From: Alistipes montrealensis
GTDB taxonomy: Bacteria; Bacteroidota; Bacteroidia; Bacteroidales; Rikenellaceae
Assembly: GCF_018362775.1 (NCBI RefSeq)
Contig: NZ_JAGYXY010000004.1
Location: 44,246 to 108,245 of the forward strand
Reading direction: 5' to 3'
DNA length: 64,000 nucleotides
The position numbers and the translations under genes were made by a program. This document shows, piece by piece, positions 25,645 to 35,061 of this stretch. Under the pieces are notes generated by a model, which ran no database searches, was not told where the DNA came from, and saw nothing but the letters and a program-made list of their open reading frames with translations. Each line of letters begins with the position of its first letter. Position 1 is the first letter of the stretch.

Positions 25645-27069
25645 CTATTTCACTTCCCAGTCGTCCGTACGGAACGACGAGGCCGGGATGCCGGAGCCGT
25701 TGAAAAGGGAGGCTTCCGGAGCGTTTTTGAAGGCGTAGCGGACAGCGACGGGTTCGGCGACGGCGTCGCTCGTGACGATCAGGCGGCCTCTGCCTTTTTC
25801 GATCCAGGCCGTGGCGGGATGGAATACACGGTCGGCGCCGGCGATTTCGAAGCCTGCGAGTTTGTCGCCGTAAGGGGCGAGGCCTTCGCGGCCGGCGCGG
25901 AACGTCAGGTAGGCTTTGCCGTCGGCTATTTCCATCTTTTCGTAGACCGGCGTATCGGCGTTGATGCCTTTCATGCCGTAGGTCTTCGACAGGGTCAGCC
26001 ATGCGAGGCGCGTTCCGACCTGCTGTTTCTTGGCCGGGTGGATGCAGTTCGCGTTGCCGATGTCGAGCGTGACGGCCATGCCGCTCGATGGAATGTCCTC
26101 CAGATTGCGCAGTTGCGCCTCGCGCAGCAGCGCCGAACCGACTTCGTCGGGGTTCTCATAGCGATAGGGTGCGATCTGCACATAGTAGAACGGCAATTCT
26201 CCCTGTGCCCAGCGGCTGCGCAGCATCCCGACGAAGGAACTCATCAGCGCCCGGTACTGGGTGGGCCTCAGCCGGTTCGATTCGCCCTGATACCAGAGGA
26301 ATCCCTTGACGGTGAAGGGTACGAGCGGCGCGATCATGCCGTTGTAAAGTCCGCAGGGCTTGTTTTCCGGGCCTTTGATTTTTGCGGAATCGTCGAGGAA
26401 CGAGAGGTCGAATTCTTTGAATCCGGACATCGTTTCGCGGTCCATCCACGCCTCTACGGGCGTGCCGCCCCAGCAGGTGACGATGACACCCACGGGAACG
26501 TCCAGCACGTTTTGCAGGTATTGCGCGAAGTAATAGGCCGTGGCGCTCGTTCCGGCCACCGCCTCGGGGGTGTTTTCCTGCCATTGCGCCGTGCACTCCT
26601 CCTGCGGGCTACGCGCCGTGCTGCGGTTTACGGTGCAGAGGCGGATCGGCGTCGAGGCCTTCGCCCGGATAATCACGTCGGCTGAGCTTTCTACGGGCTG
26701 GTTGTTGAATCCGCGCATCGGCATCTCCATGTTCGACTGCCCGGAGCAGAGCCACACTTCGCCGATCAAGACGTTGCGGAGCGTCAGCCGTTCACCGTCG
26801 CTCAGTTCGATTGTGTAGGGACCTCCGGCTTCGGGGGTCGGTACGGCGGCCTTCCAACGGCCGTCTTTGTTCGCATTGGCTGTAATGGCTTTTGTACTCC
26901 ACGAGGGGTGGATCGTGACTTTCTTTCCGGGCGCGGCTTTGCCCCAGAACTGTGCTTCCGTTTGCTGTTGGAGCACCATGTTGTCGCCGAAAATACCGGG
27001 CAGGACGATTTTCGCCTGCACGCCGAGGGCCGCACCCAGGGCGGCCAGTGAGAGAAGGATTTTTTTCAT
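25645..27069 (-). CDS. Sialate O-acetylesterase
   Basis: Removes O-acetyl groups from sialic acids of host mucins. 474 residues with a signal peptide (ILLSLAALGAALGVQA), so periplasmic or secreted. SGNH-type catalytic motif CSGQSNM with Ser112; later TCWGGTPVEAW and FLWYQGESN, characteristic of this family, and an HPAKKQQVG motif with the likely catalytic His. It begins 9 bp after tnaA and is probably co-transcribed. No sialidase or sialic-acid catabolic genes are seen in the window. Confidence 0.9.
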   Translation of the reverse strand: MKKILLSLAALGAALGVQAKIVLPGIFGDNMVLQQQTEAQFWGKAAPGKKVTIHPSWSTKAITANANKDGRWKAAVPTPEAGGPYTIELSDGERLTLRNVLIGEVWLCSGQSNMEMPMRGFNNQPVESSADVIIRAKASTPIRLCTVNRSTARSPQEECTAQWQENTPEAVAGTSATAYYFAQYLQNVLDVPVGVIVTCWGGTPVEAWMDRETMSGFKEFDLSFLDDSAKIKGPENKPCGLYNGMIAPLVPFTVKGFLWYQGESNRLRPTQYRALMSSFVGMLRSRWAQGELPFYYVQIAPYRYENPDEVGSALLREAQLRNLEDIPSSGMAVTLDIGNANCIHPAKKQQVGTRLAWLTLSKTYGMKGINADTPVYEKMEIADGKAYLTFRAGREGLAPYGDKLAGFEIAGADRVFHPATAWIEKGRGRLIVTSDAVAEPVAVRYAFKNAPEASLFNGSGIPASSFRTDDWEVK

Positions 27070-27078
27070 GGATGTATC

Positions 27079-28455
27079 TCAGATTTTTTCGAGTTCTACG
27101 GTGAAGTGACGCAGGATCGGCGCCTCGAACGAAATGCGGTAGCCGGTGGTGATCTCCGAACGGCGGGCGTAGATGTTGCGGCATGCGGCGGCGATCACGC
27201 GGATGTGGTTGTCGGTGTAGACACGGCGCGGAATGGCCAGGCGCAGCAGTTCGAGCGCGGGGTAGCGGTTCTCGTGCGTCTCGGGGTCGCGGTCGGCGAG
27301 TATCGAGCCGATCTCCACGCCGCGGATGCCCGCTTCGAGATAGAGTTCGACGGCCAGCGTCTGGGCGATGAACTGCTCTTTCGGGAGGTTCGGAAGCACC
27401 TTTTTCGCATCGACGAAGATCGCATGGCCGCCTGCCGGGCGCTGGTAGGGAACGCCGTATTCGTCCAGGAGGTCGCCCAACAGTTTCACCTGTCGGATGC
27501 GGGCGTCGAGTTGCCCGAACTCCGTGTTCTCGTCCAATCCCACGGCCAGCGCATCCATGTCGCGCCCCGACATGCCGCCGTAGGTGACATAACCTTCGAA
27601 GAGGATGCTGAACGACATGGCCTGTTTATAGAGTTCTTCGCAGCGCATTGCCACGAAGCCGCCCATGTTCACTACGCCGTCCTTCTTGGCCGAGATGGTC
27701 ATGATGTCGGCGTAGGTATACATTTCGCGGACGATCTGTTTGATTGTCTTCGAAGCATAGCCCTCCTCACGGGTCTTGATGAAATAGGCGTTCTCGGCGA
27801 AGCGCGCCGAGTCCATCAAAAGGGGCACGCCGTAACGGCGGCACAGTTCGGCCGTCTCGCGGATGTTGCGCATCGACACGGGCTGGCCTCCGGCCGTGTT
27901 GTTGGTGACGGTGAGCACTACGCACGGGACCTTTTCGCGGGGATTGTCGCGGAGCACCGTTTCGAGCTTGCGGAGGTCCATCTCGCCCTTGAACGGCAGT
28001 TCCAGCTGCGTGTCGGCTGCGGCGTCGATCGTGCAGTCCACGGCGTGGCAGCGGCGGAACTCGATGTGGCCCTTCGTGGTGTCGAAATGTGAGTTGCCGG
28101 GGACGATGTCGCCTTCTTTGAGCAGCACCGAGAAGATCACGTTCTCGGCGGCGCGTCCCTGGTGCGTGGGTAGCAGCCACGGCATGCCGAACAGGTCGGC
28201 GACCGTTGTTTTGAGCCGGAAGTAGGACGACGCCCCGGCGTAACTCTCGTCGCCGGTCATCATTGCGGCCCATTGGCGGTCGGACATCGACCCCGTGCCC
28301 GAATCGGTCAAAAGGTCGATCGTCACCTGGTCTGCACGCAGTTTGAAGAGGTTGTAACGGGCTTCTCGAATCCACTCCTCCCGCTCGGCGCGCGAGGAGG
28401 TGCGGATGGCCTCGGTCATCTTGATTTTGTAGGGCTCGGCATATGGAAGTGTCAT
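27079..28455 (-). CDS. tnaA: Tryptophanase
   Basis: PLP enzyme splitting tryptophan to indole, pyruvate and ammonia. 458 residues. PLP motif SAKKD at about 255-259 and MDSARFAENAYFIK. These agree with tryptophanase (SAKKD, DSARFAENAYF) rather than tyrosine phenol-lyase (SGKKD, YDATRCVENAYF), and the phenol-lyase substrate Arg is replaced by Ile in VEIGSI. Indole production is a known trait of Alistipes and Bacteroides. It is upstream of the esterase gene in one operon. No TnaC-like leader with a Trp codon was noticed in the short upstream gap. Confidence 0.95.
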   Translation of the reverse strand: MTLPYAEPYKIKMTEAIRTSSRAEREEWIREARYNLFKLRADQVTIDLLTDSGTGSMSDRQWAAMMTGDESYAGASSYFRLKTTVADLFGMPWLLPTHQGRAAENVIFSVLLKEGDIVPGNSHFDTTKGHIEFRRCHAVDCTIDAAADTQLELPFKGEMDLRKLETVLRDNPREKVPCVVLTVTNNTAGGQPVSMRNIRETAELCRRYGVPLLMDSARFAENAYFIKTREEGYASKTIKQIVREMYTYADIMTISAKKDGVVNMGGFVAMRCEELYKQAMSFSILFEGYVTYGGMSGRDMDALAVGLDENTEFGQLDARIRQVKLLGDLLDEYGVPYQRPAGGHAIFVDAKKVLPNLPKEQFIAQTLAVELYLEAGIRGVEIGSILADRDPETHENRYPALELLRLAIPRRVYTDNHIRVIAAACRNIYARRSEITTGYRISFEAPILRHFTVELEKI

Positions 28456-28499
28456 CGCGTATGGCAGGTTTTAGATTATGGGTTGTCTGTATTCTTAAC

Positions 28500-28531
28500 C
28501 AAATTTACGAATTTTTTTCTATATTTGTAAA
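28500..28531. promoter_or_regulatory. Divergent promoters for tnaA (-) and rubredoxin (+)
   Basis: Minus strand: TAAATTTG (28500-28507) with TTTA 20 bp upstream (28528-28531). Plus strand: TATATTTG (28520-28527). The two promoters overlap, so the two operons cannot easily fire at once from the same DNA. Confidence 0.6.
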
Positions 28532-28582
28532 ACGGGCATCCTATTTGTTCGGAGTTGTGCTGAATTTAATTCCCCGGATACG

Positions 28583-28765
28583 ATGCGAAAATACCGCTGC
28601 ACTTACTGCGAATACATCTACGATCCCGTGCTGGGCGACCCCGAACACAACGTAGGGCGGAACACACCCTTCGACGCCCTTCCCGACGATTGGGTGTGCC
28701 CCGTCTGCGGCAAGGGCAAGTGGGCGTTCGAAGCGATGGAAGACCAAAAAACCGATGATATATGA
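28583..28765 (+). CDS. Rubredoxin
   Basis: Small one-electron carrier with one iron held by four cysteines. 60 residues. CxxC pairs at Cys6/Cys9 and Cys39/Cys42 with the usual aromatic residues ([14 protein letters not shown]). Slightly longer than the 52-54 typical residues because of an acidic tail. It overlaps the first possible start of the superoxide dismutase gene, pointing to joint expression. In anaerobes it commonly feeds peroxide or oxygen reductases; none is in the window. Confidence 0.95.
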   Translation: MRKYRCTYCEYIYDPVLGDPEHNVGRNTPFDALPDDWVCPVCGKGKWAFEAMEDQKTDDI

Positions 28766-28797
28766 TTCCGTTTATCCACTTTTTAATACCCCTGATT

Positions 28798-29409
28798 ATG
28801 GCAACGACCGATGCCGCTCCCGGGGCGCGTTTCACGCCGCAGGACCTGCCTTATGCGTACAATGCGCTCGCACCCGCGATCTCCGAGGAGACGATGCGCT
28901 ACCATCACGACAAGCACTATGTGGGCTATGTCAACAAACTCAACGAACTGATCGTCGACACGCCCTTTGCCGGGCAGCCGCTCGAAGACATCATCCTTTC
29001 GGCCGACGGGGCGATCTACAACAACGCTGCGCAGGCCTGGAACCACGAGTTTCTCTTCGAGGAATTCTCGCCCAATCCCCAGGCGAAGCCTTCGGGCGAA
29101 CTGCTGGAGGCCATCAACCGGGATTTCGGTTCGTTCGACGAACTGAAAGTCCAGATGAACCGCGCAGCCGCGGGCCTTTTCGGTTCGGGCTGGGTGTGGC
29201 TCGCCGAGGACCCGTCGGGACGGCTGGCTATTGTCAGCGAGCAGAACGCCGGCAATCCGATGCGCCATGGCATGAAACCGCTGTTGACTTTCGACGTGTG
29301 GGAGCATGCATACTACATCGATTACCGGAATCGCCGCGCCGATGCCGTCGATGCCCTCTGGGGTATCGTCGACTGGAAGGTCGTGGGCGACCGCTACGCT
29401 AAAAAATAG
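28798..29409 (+). CDS. Superoxide dismutase (Fe/Mn family)
   Basis: Converts superoxide to oxygen and peroxide. 203 residues from the ATG at 28798; an ATG at 28762, overlapping the rubredoxin stop, would add a 12-residue hydrophobic extension that most homologues lack. Metal ligands lie in MRYHHDKHYVGY, AAQAWNHEF and DVWEHAYYIDY. The Gln in NNAAQAWNH is placed as in the Fe-type or cambialistic enzymes of Bacteroides and Porphyromonas. Organised with rubredoxin as an oxygen-stress pair. Confidence 0.94.
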   Translation: MATTDAAPGARFTPQDLPYAYNALAPAISEETMRYHHDKHYVGYVNKLNELIVDTPFAGQPLEDIILSADGAIYNNAAQAWNHEFLFEEFSPNPQAKPSGELLEAINRDFGSFDELKVQMNRAAAGLFGSGWVWLAEDPSGRLAIVSEQNAGNPMRHGMKPLLTFDVWEHAYYIDYRNRRADAVDALWGIVDWKVVGDRYAKK

Positions 29410-29428
29410 GCGGTTCCGCCGATGTTCG

Positions 29429-29458
29429 ATGCCGTTCCTTTCCGGGAACGGCATTTTT
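29429..29458 (+). terminator. Terminator after the dismutase
   Basis: Stem ATGCCGTTCC/GGAACGGCAT with a 5-6-base loop and a T5 tract. Confidence 0.85.
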
Positions 29459-29592
29459 GTATTTCGGGGACAGGCTGCAATTCGCGCTTATGTAATCAAT
29501 ATTCGCCATTTTGTTATCTTTTTGGTTCGCCAACGCGTTTTTCCATAATAAAAAATGTATCTTCGCAACGCAGAAAATTTCATTCGGACCAA

Positions 29593-29955
29593 ATGCAGGG
29601 GAGAATTCAGCTTATTTTGATCCTGTCGCTCTTCGTACTGGCGGGGAGTCTGGAGGGTACGTCGTTCCGCAGCGATGCGGGAAAAGTACACCCGGCCCTG
29701 AAGGTGTCGATGCTCTCCGATTCGCACACCGCGGTCCACAATTACTTTTCCGTAGCGATCTGCCCCAGTGCAACTTCCATCGAAACATCCATAGCTCCTT
29801 CGGATCATAAAGCCATCGTGCGGCAGTTGGCCGGCGCCCGTGCCGCCGCATCGGCCGCCTACGACGTGCATACGGTGATGCGGACCCGTTTCAGGGCCCT
29901 GCATGCCGACGCCGTGGATTACTACGTCTTTTCCCTGGGACGCATCCGGATTTAG
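29593..29955 (+). CDS. Small hypothetical secreted protein
   Basis: 120 residues from the ATG at 29593. A short hydrophobic N-terminus (LILILSLFVLAGSLEG) looks like a signal peptide or anchor. The rest is Ala/His/Ser-rich with no motif I recognise. A -7-like TATCTTCG lies at 29558-29565. It sits alone between the dismutase terminator and the nuo operon, on the same strand. The frame is open for further codons upstream, but those overlap the terminator. Confidence 0.55.
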   Translation: MQGRIQLILILSLFVLAGSLEGTSFRSDAGKVHPALKVSMLSDSHTAVHNYFSVAICPSATSIETSIAPSDHKAIVRQLAGARAAASAAYDVHTVMRTRFRALHADAVDYYVFSLGRIRI

Positions 29956-30062
29956 TCCTTTTTCGTCTGTTGCCTGTCGCCTGTTTCCCGGACCTCTGTC
30001 GTCCGCGGAGTGGGTGCGTGTTTCGACGTGTCGGAATTAAAATCGTAAAACAACTATATATT

Positions 30063-30413
30063 ATGTATTTCACGCTATTGGTGGTCGTCATCCTTACGGC
30101 CATTGCGCTGGTCGCAGTCGCGCTGGGTATCGCCCGCGCCGTGTCGCCGCGTTCGTACAATCCCCAGAAAGGAGAGGCTTACGAGTGCGGCATCCCGACG
30201 CGGGGACGTTCGTGGATGCAGTTCAAGGTGGGTTACTACCTCTTCGCCATTCTCTTCCTGATGTTCGATGTTGAGACGGTGTTCCTCTTTTCATGGGCCG
30301 TCGTCGTGCAGGAACTGGGTGTCTACGGACTGGTCAGCATCCTTTTCTTTTTGGTAGTACTGATTCTGGGCCTTGCCTATGCATGGCGGAAAGGAGCTTT
30401 GGAATGGAAATAA
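30063..30413 (+). CDS. nuoA: NADH-quinone oxidoreductase subunit A
   Basis: Membrane subunit at the quinone-site end of complex I. 116 residues with three membrane helices (about 1-24, 60-80, 88-108) and the conserved loop [24 protein letters not shown] around residues 40-60, which carries the family Cys/Glu and Phe residues. First gene of a ten-gene operon; nuoB overlaps its end by 10 bp. Confidence 0.93.
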   Translation: MYFTLLVVVILTAIALVAVALGIARAVSPRSYNPQKGEAYECGIPTRGRSWMQFKVGYYLFAILFLMFDVETVFLFSWAVVVQELGVYGLVSILFFLVVLILGLAYAWRKGALEWK

Positions 30414-31063
30414 AGAGACCGAAAATCAAGTCGATGAAGTATGAAGACTTCAACGACAACGAATACCTCGAACAGATGACGCACGAGTTGCGCGAAAACG
30501 GAACCAACGTGATCGTGGGGTGTCTCGACGAGGTGATCAACTGGGGCCGCAGCAACAGCCTCTGGCCCCTGACGTTTGCCACGAGCTGTTGCGGCATCGA
30601 GTTCATGTCCGTAGGCGCCGCGCGCTACGACTTTGCCCGGTTCGGGTTCGAAGTGGCCCGCGCCTCCCCGCGGCAGGCCGACTTCATCATGGTGGCCGGA
30701 ACCATCACCCACAAGATGGCCCCGGTGCTCAAACGCCTCTACGACCAGATGGCCGACCCCAAGTACGTGATCGCCGTGGGCGGCTGCGCCATCAGCGGCG
30801 GGCCGTTCAAGAAGTCGTACCACGTGGTCAACGGCGTGGACAAGATTCTGCCCGTCGATGTCTATATCCCGGGATGTCCGCCGCGCCCCGAGGCGATGCT
30901 CTACGGCCTGATGCAGCTTCAGCGCAAGGTGAAGCTGCAGCGTTTCTTCGGCGGCGTGAACCGCCAGATCGACCAGCGGGAGTATGAAGAACTCCTCCGG
31001 CGCGACCTGACGGCGGGACAGGACGATTTGAATGTGGACGAAGAAGAAAAAAGAGAATTATGA
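30404..31063 (+). CDS. nuoB: NADH-quinone oxidoreductase subunit B
   Basis: Carries the N2 [4Fe-4S] cluster that passes electrons to quinone. 219 residues from the ATG overlapping nuoA; a later ATG at 30434 is also possible. Cluster ligands are visible in [16 protein letters not shown] and PGCPPRPE. The C-terminal 45 residues form a charged extension beyond the core fold. It overlaps the NuoCD gene by 4 bp (ATGA), indicating coupled translation. Confidence 0.95.
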   Translation: MEIKRPKIKSMKYEDFNDNEYLEQMTHELRENGTNVIVGCLDEVINWGRSNSLWPLTFATSCCGIEFMSVGAARYDFARFGFEVARASPRQADFIMVAGTITHKMAPVLKRLYDQMADPKYVIAVGGCAISGGPFKKSYHVVNGVDKILPVDVYIPGCPPRPEAMLYGLMQLQRKVKLQRFFGGVNRQIDQREYEELLRRDLTAGQDDLNVDEEEKREL

Positions 31064-32673
31064 CCCTGACAGATAAAATAAAGACCTGGGAGCCTGCCGC
31101 CGTATGGTCCAAGGCCGGCGAAGGGATGTTCACCGTGCCTGCGGAGGCTTTTCGCGGCCTGGCCGAGCGCCTGAAGGCCGAAGGTTTCGATTTCCTGCGC
31201 AGCCTGACCGGCATGGACTGGGGCGAAGAGGGCTTCGGCGTGGTTTACCACCTCGAAGCGACCTCGACGGGAGAGAATGTCGTGCTGCGAACGCTGACCC
31301 CCGAGCGGGAACGCCCCGTCTTGCCTTCGGTATGCGACCTGTGGAAAACCGCCGAACTGAACGAGCGCGAAGTGTTCGACTTTTTCGGCGTCCGCTTCCT
31401 GAACCATCCCGACATGCGCCGCCTCTATCTGCGCGACGACTGGGTGGGATACCCCCTGCGCAAGGATTACGATCCGGCGTCGAATCCGCTTCGTATGAGT
31501 AACGAAGTGTCGAAGGATTCCGCCCCGACCATCGAACTGCAACCCGACGGCAGCTTCATCCGCGGCCGCAACGTGCTTTTCGAGGAGGAGGAGTACGTCA
31601 TCAACGTAGGCCCCCAGCACCCGGCGACGCACGGTGTGCTGCGTTTCCGCGTGTCGCTCGAAGGCGAGATCATCCGAAAACTCGACGTGCACTGCGGCTA
31701 CATCCACCGCGGCATCGAGAAGATGTGCGAGGCGCTGACCTATCCCCAGACGCTGGCCCTGACCGACCGTCTCGACTACCTCGGGGCTTCGCAGAACCGC
31801 CATGCGCTCTGCATGTGTATCGAGAAGGGGCTGGGCGTCGAGGTTTCGGAGCGTGTCCAGTACATCCGTACGATCATGGACGAATTGCAGCGCATCGACT
31901 CGCACCTGCTGTTCTTCGCCTGCCTCTGCATGGACATGGGCGCGCTGACAGCCTTTTTCTACGGTTTTCGCGACCGCGAGAAGGTGCTCGATATCCTGGA
32001 GCAGACGACAGGAGGCCGCCTGATCCAGACCTACAACACCATCGGCGGCGTCGAGGCCGACATCCATCCCGACTTTGTGCGTAAGGTCAAGGAGTTTATT
32101 GCCTACATGCGCCCGATGCTGCGCGAGTACCACGAGATTTTCACCGGCAACGTCATTGCGCAGGAGCGCCTGAAAGGTACGGGCGTGCTGACGCGCGAAG
32201 ACGCCGTTTCGTTCGGCGCCACGGGCGGTACGGGCCGCGCTGCGGGCTGGGCCTGCGACGTGCGCAAACGCCACCCCTACGCCGTTTACGGCAAAGTGGA
32301 TTTCGAGGAGGTGCTTTTCACCGAAGGCGACTGTTTCGCCCGCTACATGGTCCGCATGAAGGAGATCGAACAGAGCATGCGCATCATCGAGCAGTTGATC
32401 GACAATATTCCCGAAGGCGACTTCCGGCAGAAGATGAAACCGGTGATCCGCATTCCCGAGGGCAGCTACTACGCCGCCGTCGAGGGGAGCCGCGGTGAGT
32501 TCGGCGTCTTCATCGAGAGCTGGGGCGACAAGTTCCCCTACCGGGTGAAATTCCGCTCGACGGGACTGCCTCTGGTCGCCTGCCTGGAAACCATCGCCCG
32601 GGGAACGAAGATCGCCGACCTGATCGCCATCGGCGGTACGCTCGATTACGTGGTTCCGGATATTGACAGATAA
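31060..32673 (+). CDS. nuoCD: NADH-quinone oxidoreductase fused subunits C/D
   Basis: 537 residues. Residues 1-150 are the NuoC (30-kDa) domain ([46 protein letters not shown]). From about 170 the NuoD (49-kDa) domain starts with [15 protein letters not shown] and contains the [10 protein letters not shown] and DRLDYLGA quinone-site segments. It forms the quinone-reduction site with NuoB and NuoH. The fusion is common in Bacteroidota and some Proteobacteria. It is shorter than the E. coli fusion at the junction but otherwise complete. Confidence 0.94.
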   Translation: MTLTDKIKTWEPAAVWSKAGEGMFTVPAEAFRGLAERLKAEGFDFLRSLTGMDWGEEGFGVVYHLEATSTGENVVLRTLTPERERPVLPSVCDLWKTAELNEREVFDFFGVRFLNHPDMRRLYLRDDWVGYPLRKDYDPASNPLRMSNEVSKDSAPTIELQPDGSFIRGRNVLFEEEEYVINVGPQHPATHGVLRFRVSLEGEIIRKLDVHCGYIHRGIEKMCEALTYPQTLALTDRLDYLGASQNRHALCMCIEKGLGVEVSERVQYIRTIMDELQRIDSHLLFFACLCMDMGALTAFFYGFRDREKVLDILEQTTGGRLIQTYNTIGGVEADIHPDFVRKVKEFIAYMRPMLREYHEIFTGNVIAQERLKGTGVLTREDAVSFGATGGTGRAAGWACDVRKRHPYAVYGKVDFEEVLFTEGDCFARYMVRMKEIEQSMRIIEQLIDNIPEGDFRQKMKPVIRIPEGSYYAAVEGSRGEFGVFIESWGDKFPYRVKFRSTGLPLVACLETIARGTKIADLIAIGGTLDYVVPDIDR

Positions 32674-32685
32674 AAAAGAGTTAAT

Positions 32686-33762
32686 ATGTTCGATTTCTCA
32701 ATAATTACGAGCTGGGTCCACGGGTTGCTGACCTCTTTCATGCCCCTCGGACTGGCTGTTTTCATCGAATGCGTGATCGTCGGCGGCTGCCTGCTGCTGA
32801 TGTACACGGTGATCGCCATCCTGATGATCTTCATGGAGCGCAAGGTCTGTGCGGCTTTCCAGTGCCGCCTGGGCCCCATGCGCGTGGGTCCGTGGGGTAC
32901 GGTGCAGGTTATCTGCGACGTGTTCAAGATGCTCACCAAGGAGATCATCACCATCCGCCGTTCGGACAAGTTCCTCTACAACCTCGCCCCTTACATTGTC
33001 ATTCTGGCATCGGTGCTGGCCTTCGCCTGCCTGCCGGTGAACAAAGGGCTGGAGGTGCTGGACTTCAACGTGGGCGTCTTCTTCATGATGGCCGCCTCGT
33101 CGATCGGCGTGGTCGGCATCCTGCTTGCCGGGTGGAGCTCCAACAACAAGTATTCGCTCATCGGCGCCATGCGAAGCGGCGCACAGATGATTTCGTATGA
33201 ACTTTCCATCGGTATTTCGATCCTCACGATCATTGTGCTGACCGACACCATGCAGTTCTCCGAAATCGTGGCCCGGCAGGCCGACGGGTGGTTCCTCTTC
33301 AAGGGACATATCCCGGCGCTCATCGCCTTTGTCATCTACCTGATCGCGGGCAACGCCGAGGTCAACCGCGGACCGTTCGACCTCCCGGAGGCCGAGTCGG
33401 AACTCACGGCCGGCTACCATACCGAGTATTCGGGCATGCACTTCGGCCTGTTCTACGTCGCCGAATTCGTCAACCTGTTCATCGTCGCGGGCGTCGCCGC
33501 CACCATCTTCCTCGGAGGCTGGATGCCGCTGCACATTGCGGGCTGGGAGGGCTTCAACACCGTGATGGACTACATTCCGGGTTTCGTGTGGTTCTTCGGC
33601 AAGGCCTTCTTCGTGGTGTGGCTGCTCATGTGGATCAAGTGGACCTTCCCCCGCCTGAGGATCGACCAGATCCTGACGCTCGAATGGAAATATCTGGTTC
33701 CCATCGGCCTCGCCAACCTGCTGCTGATGGTTATCGTCGTCGTCTTTAAACTGCATTTCTGA
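32686..33762 (+). CDS. nuoH: NADH-quinone oxidoreductase subunit H
   Basis: Membrane subunit linking the quinone cavity to the proton-pumping arm. 358 residues, eight membrane helices. Typical motifs are ERKVCAAFQCRLGPMRVGPWG near the first loop and the acidic loop NRGPFDLPEAESELTAGYHTEYSG (family EAExELVAGYxxEYSG). Twelve bases after nuoCD. Confidence 0.95.
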   Translation: MFDFSIITSWVHGLLTSFMPLGLAVFIECVIVGGCLLLMYTVIAILMIFMERKVCAAFQCRLGPMRVGPWGTVQVICDVFKMLTKEIITIRRSDKFLYNLAPYIVILASVLAFACLPVNKGLEVLDFNVGVFFMMAASSIGVVGILLAGWSSNNKYSLIGAMRSGAQMISYELSIGISILTIIVLTDTMQFSEIVARQADGWFLFKGHIPALIAFVIYLIAGNAEVNRGPFDLPEAESELTAGYHTEYSGMHFGLFYVAEFVNLFIVAGVAATIFLGGWMPLHIAGWEGFNTVMDYIPGFVWFFGKAFFVVWLLMWIKWTFPRLRIDQILTLEWKYLVPIGLANLLLMVIVVVFKLHF

Positions 33763-33764
33763 TT

Positions 33765-34205
33765 ATGATGAATTATATCAAAGGTCTTTTCCACGGACTG
33801 GGAAGCCTTATGACGGGACTTAAAGTGACGGGACGCGAGTTTTTCACCCCCAAGATCACCGAGCAATACCCCGAGAACCGGGCCACGCTGAAGATGTTCG
33901 ACCGTTTCTGCGGCGAGTTGACGATGCCCCACGATGCCGGGGGCAACAACAAGTGCATCGCCTGCGGGCTTTGTCAATCGGCCTGTCCCAACGAAACCAT
34001 CCGCATCACGACCGAGACGGTCACCGACCCCGAGACGGGCAAGAGCAAAAAACGGCTGGCGCTCTACGAATACGACCTGGGGGCGTGCATGTTCTGCCGC
34101 CTGTGCGTCAACGCCTGCCCGACGGGTGCGATCCGCTTCTCGACCGATTTCGAACACGCCGTCTACACGCGCGAAAAACTGGTTAAACAACTCAATAAAC
34201 AGTAG
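33765..34205 (+). CDS. nuoI: NADH-quinone oxidoreductase subunit I
   Basis: Peripheral subunit with two [4Fe-4S] clusters, N6a and N6b. 146 residues. The two ferredoxin motifs are CIACGLCQSACP (about 65-76) and CMFCRLCVNACP (about 109-120). In a complex without NuoEFG these clusters are the outermost candidates to accept electrons, for example from ferredoxin. Two bases after nuoH. Confidence 0.95.
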   Translation: MMNYIKGLFHGLGSLMTGLKVTGREFFTPKITEQYPENRATLKMFDRFCGELTMPHDAGGNNKCIACGLCQSACPNETIRITTETVTDPETGKSKKRLALYEYDLGACMFCRLCVNACPTGAIRFSTDFEHAVYTREKLVKQLNKQ

Positions 34206-34208
34206 GTC

Positions 34209-34718
34209 ATGGAAATTACACTCGAACTCATTGTTTTCGTCATTCTCGCGCTGTTTATCGGCGTGAGCGCGATACTCGCCGTGACGACCAAGCGCATCCT
34301 GCGCGCTGCGACCTACCTGTTGTTCGTCCTGTTCGGCACGGCGGGCATCTACTTCCAGCTCAACTATTCGTTCCTCGGAGCGGTGCAACTGCTGATCTAC
34401 GCCGGCGGTATCACCGTGTTGTACGTCTTCTCGATCCTGCTGACATCGAGCCAGGGCGACAAGACCGAGGACCTGAAAGGCTATAAACTCTTCGTGGGAC
34501 TGGCCGCCACGCTGGCCAGCCTCGGCATCTGCCTCTGGATCACGCTCGGCCACAACTTCCTGCCTTCGCATTTCGAGCACGGCGAACTGGATGTGCGGAC
34601 CATCGGGCATGCGCTGATGAGCAGCGAAAAATTCGGTTACATACTGCCCTTCGAGGTTATCAGCCTGCTGCTGCTGGCCTGCATCGTCGGCGGTATCCTC
34701 ATCGCCCGCAAACGCTAA
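34209..34718 (+). CDS. nuoJ: NADH-quinone oxidoreductase subunit J
   Basis: 169-residue membrane subunit with five predicted helices. The segment ATYLLFVLFGTAGIYFQLNYSFLGAVQLLIYAGGITVLYVF holds the family pi-bulge helix region important for proton coupling. Three bases separate it from nuoI. The Ala/Gly-rich C-terminal helix ends in ILIARKR. Confidence 0.92.
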   Translation: MEITLELIVFVILALFIGVSAILAVTTKRILRAATYLLFVLFGTAGIYFQLNYSFLGAVQLLIYAGGITVLYVFSILLTSSQGDKTEDLKGYKLFVGLAATLASLGICLWITLGHNFLPSHFEHGELDVRTIGHALMSSEKFGYILPFEVISLLLLACIVGGILIARKR

Positions 34719-34730
34719 AAAAGTACGACT

Positions 34731-35039
34731 ATGATACACATGGAATACTACCTCGTTGTCTCCACGATCATGATGTTCGTGGGCATCTACGGATTCGTCA
34801 CGCGCCGCAACCTGCTGGCGATGCTGATCTCCGTCGAACTGATCCTCAATTCGGTGGACATCAACTTCGTGGTCTTCAACCGCTTCCTCTTCCCCGAGCA
34901 GCTCGAAGGGTTCTTCTTCACCCTTTTCGCCATCGGAATCAGCGCCGCGGAGACTGCCGTGGCTATCGCCATCATCATCAATATCTACCGCAACATCCGC
35001 AACATCGGAGCCAAGAGCCTGCGGGAAATGAAGTGGTAA
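34731..35039 (+). CDS. nuoK: NADH-quinone oxidoreductase subunit K
   Basis: 102-residue MrpC-like membrane subunit with three helices. Conserved Glu residues lie in helix 2 (ISVELILNSVDINFV) and helix 3 (GISAAETAVAIAIIINIYR). A second ATG nine bases in is also possible. It sits between nuoJ and nuoL, as usual. Confidence 0.93.
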   Translation: MIHMEYYLVVSTIMMFVGIYGFVTRRNLLAMLISVELILNSVDINFVVFNRFLFPEQLEGFFFTLFAIGISAAETAVAIAIIINIYRNIRNIGAKSLREMKW

Positions 35040-35061
35040 CGGCCCGAAAAAACGACATTCT

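Noticed and set aside
27079..28455. Tyrosine phenol-lyase instead of tryptophanase
   Set aside because: Active-site segments (SAKKD, DSARFAENAYF, VEIGS) match tryptophanase rather than the phenol-lyase residues.
28762..28797. Upstream start of the dismutase giving a hydrophobic 12-residue extension
   Set aside because: It resembles a weak signal, but homologues normally start near FTLPDLPYAY; the later ATG fits better, though the earlier one cannot be excluded.
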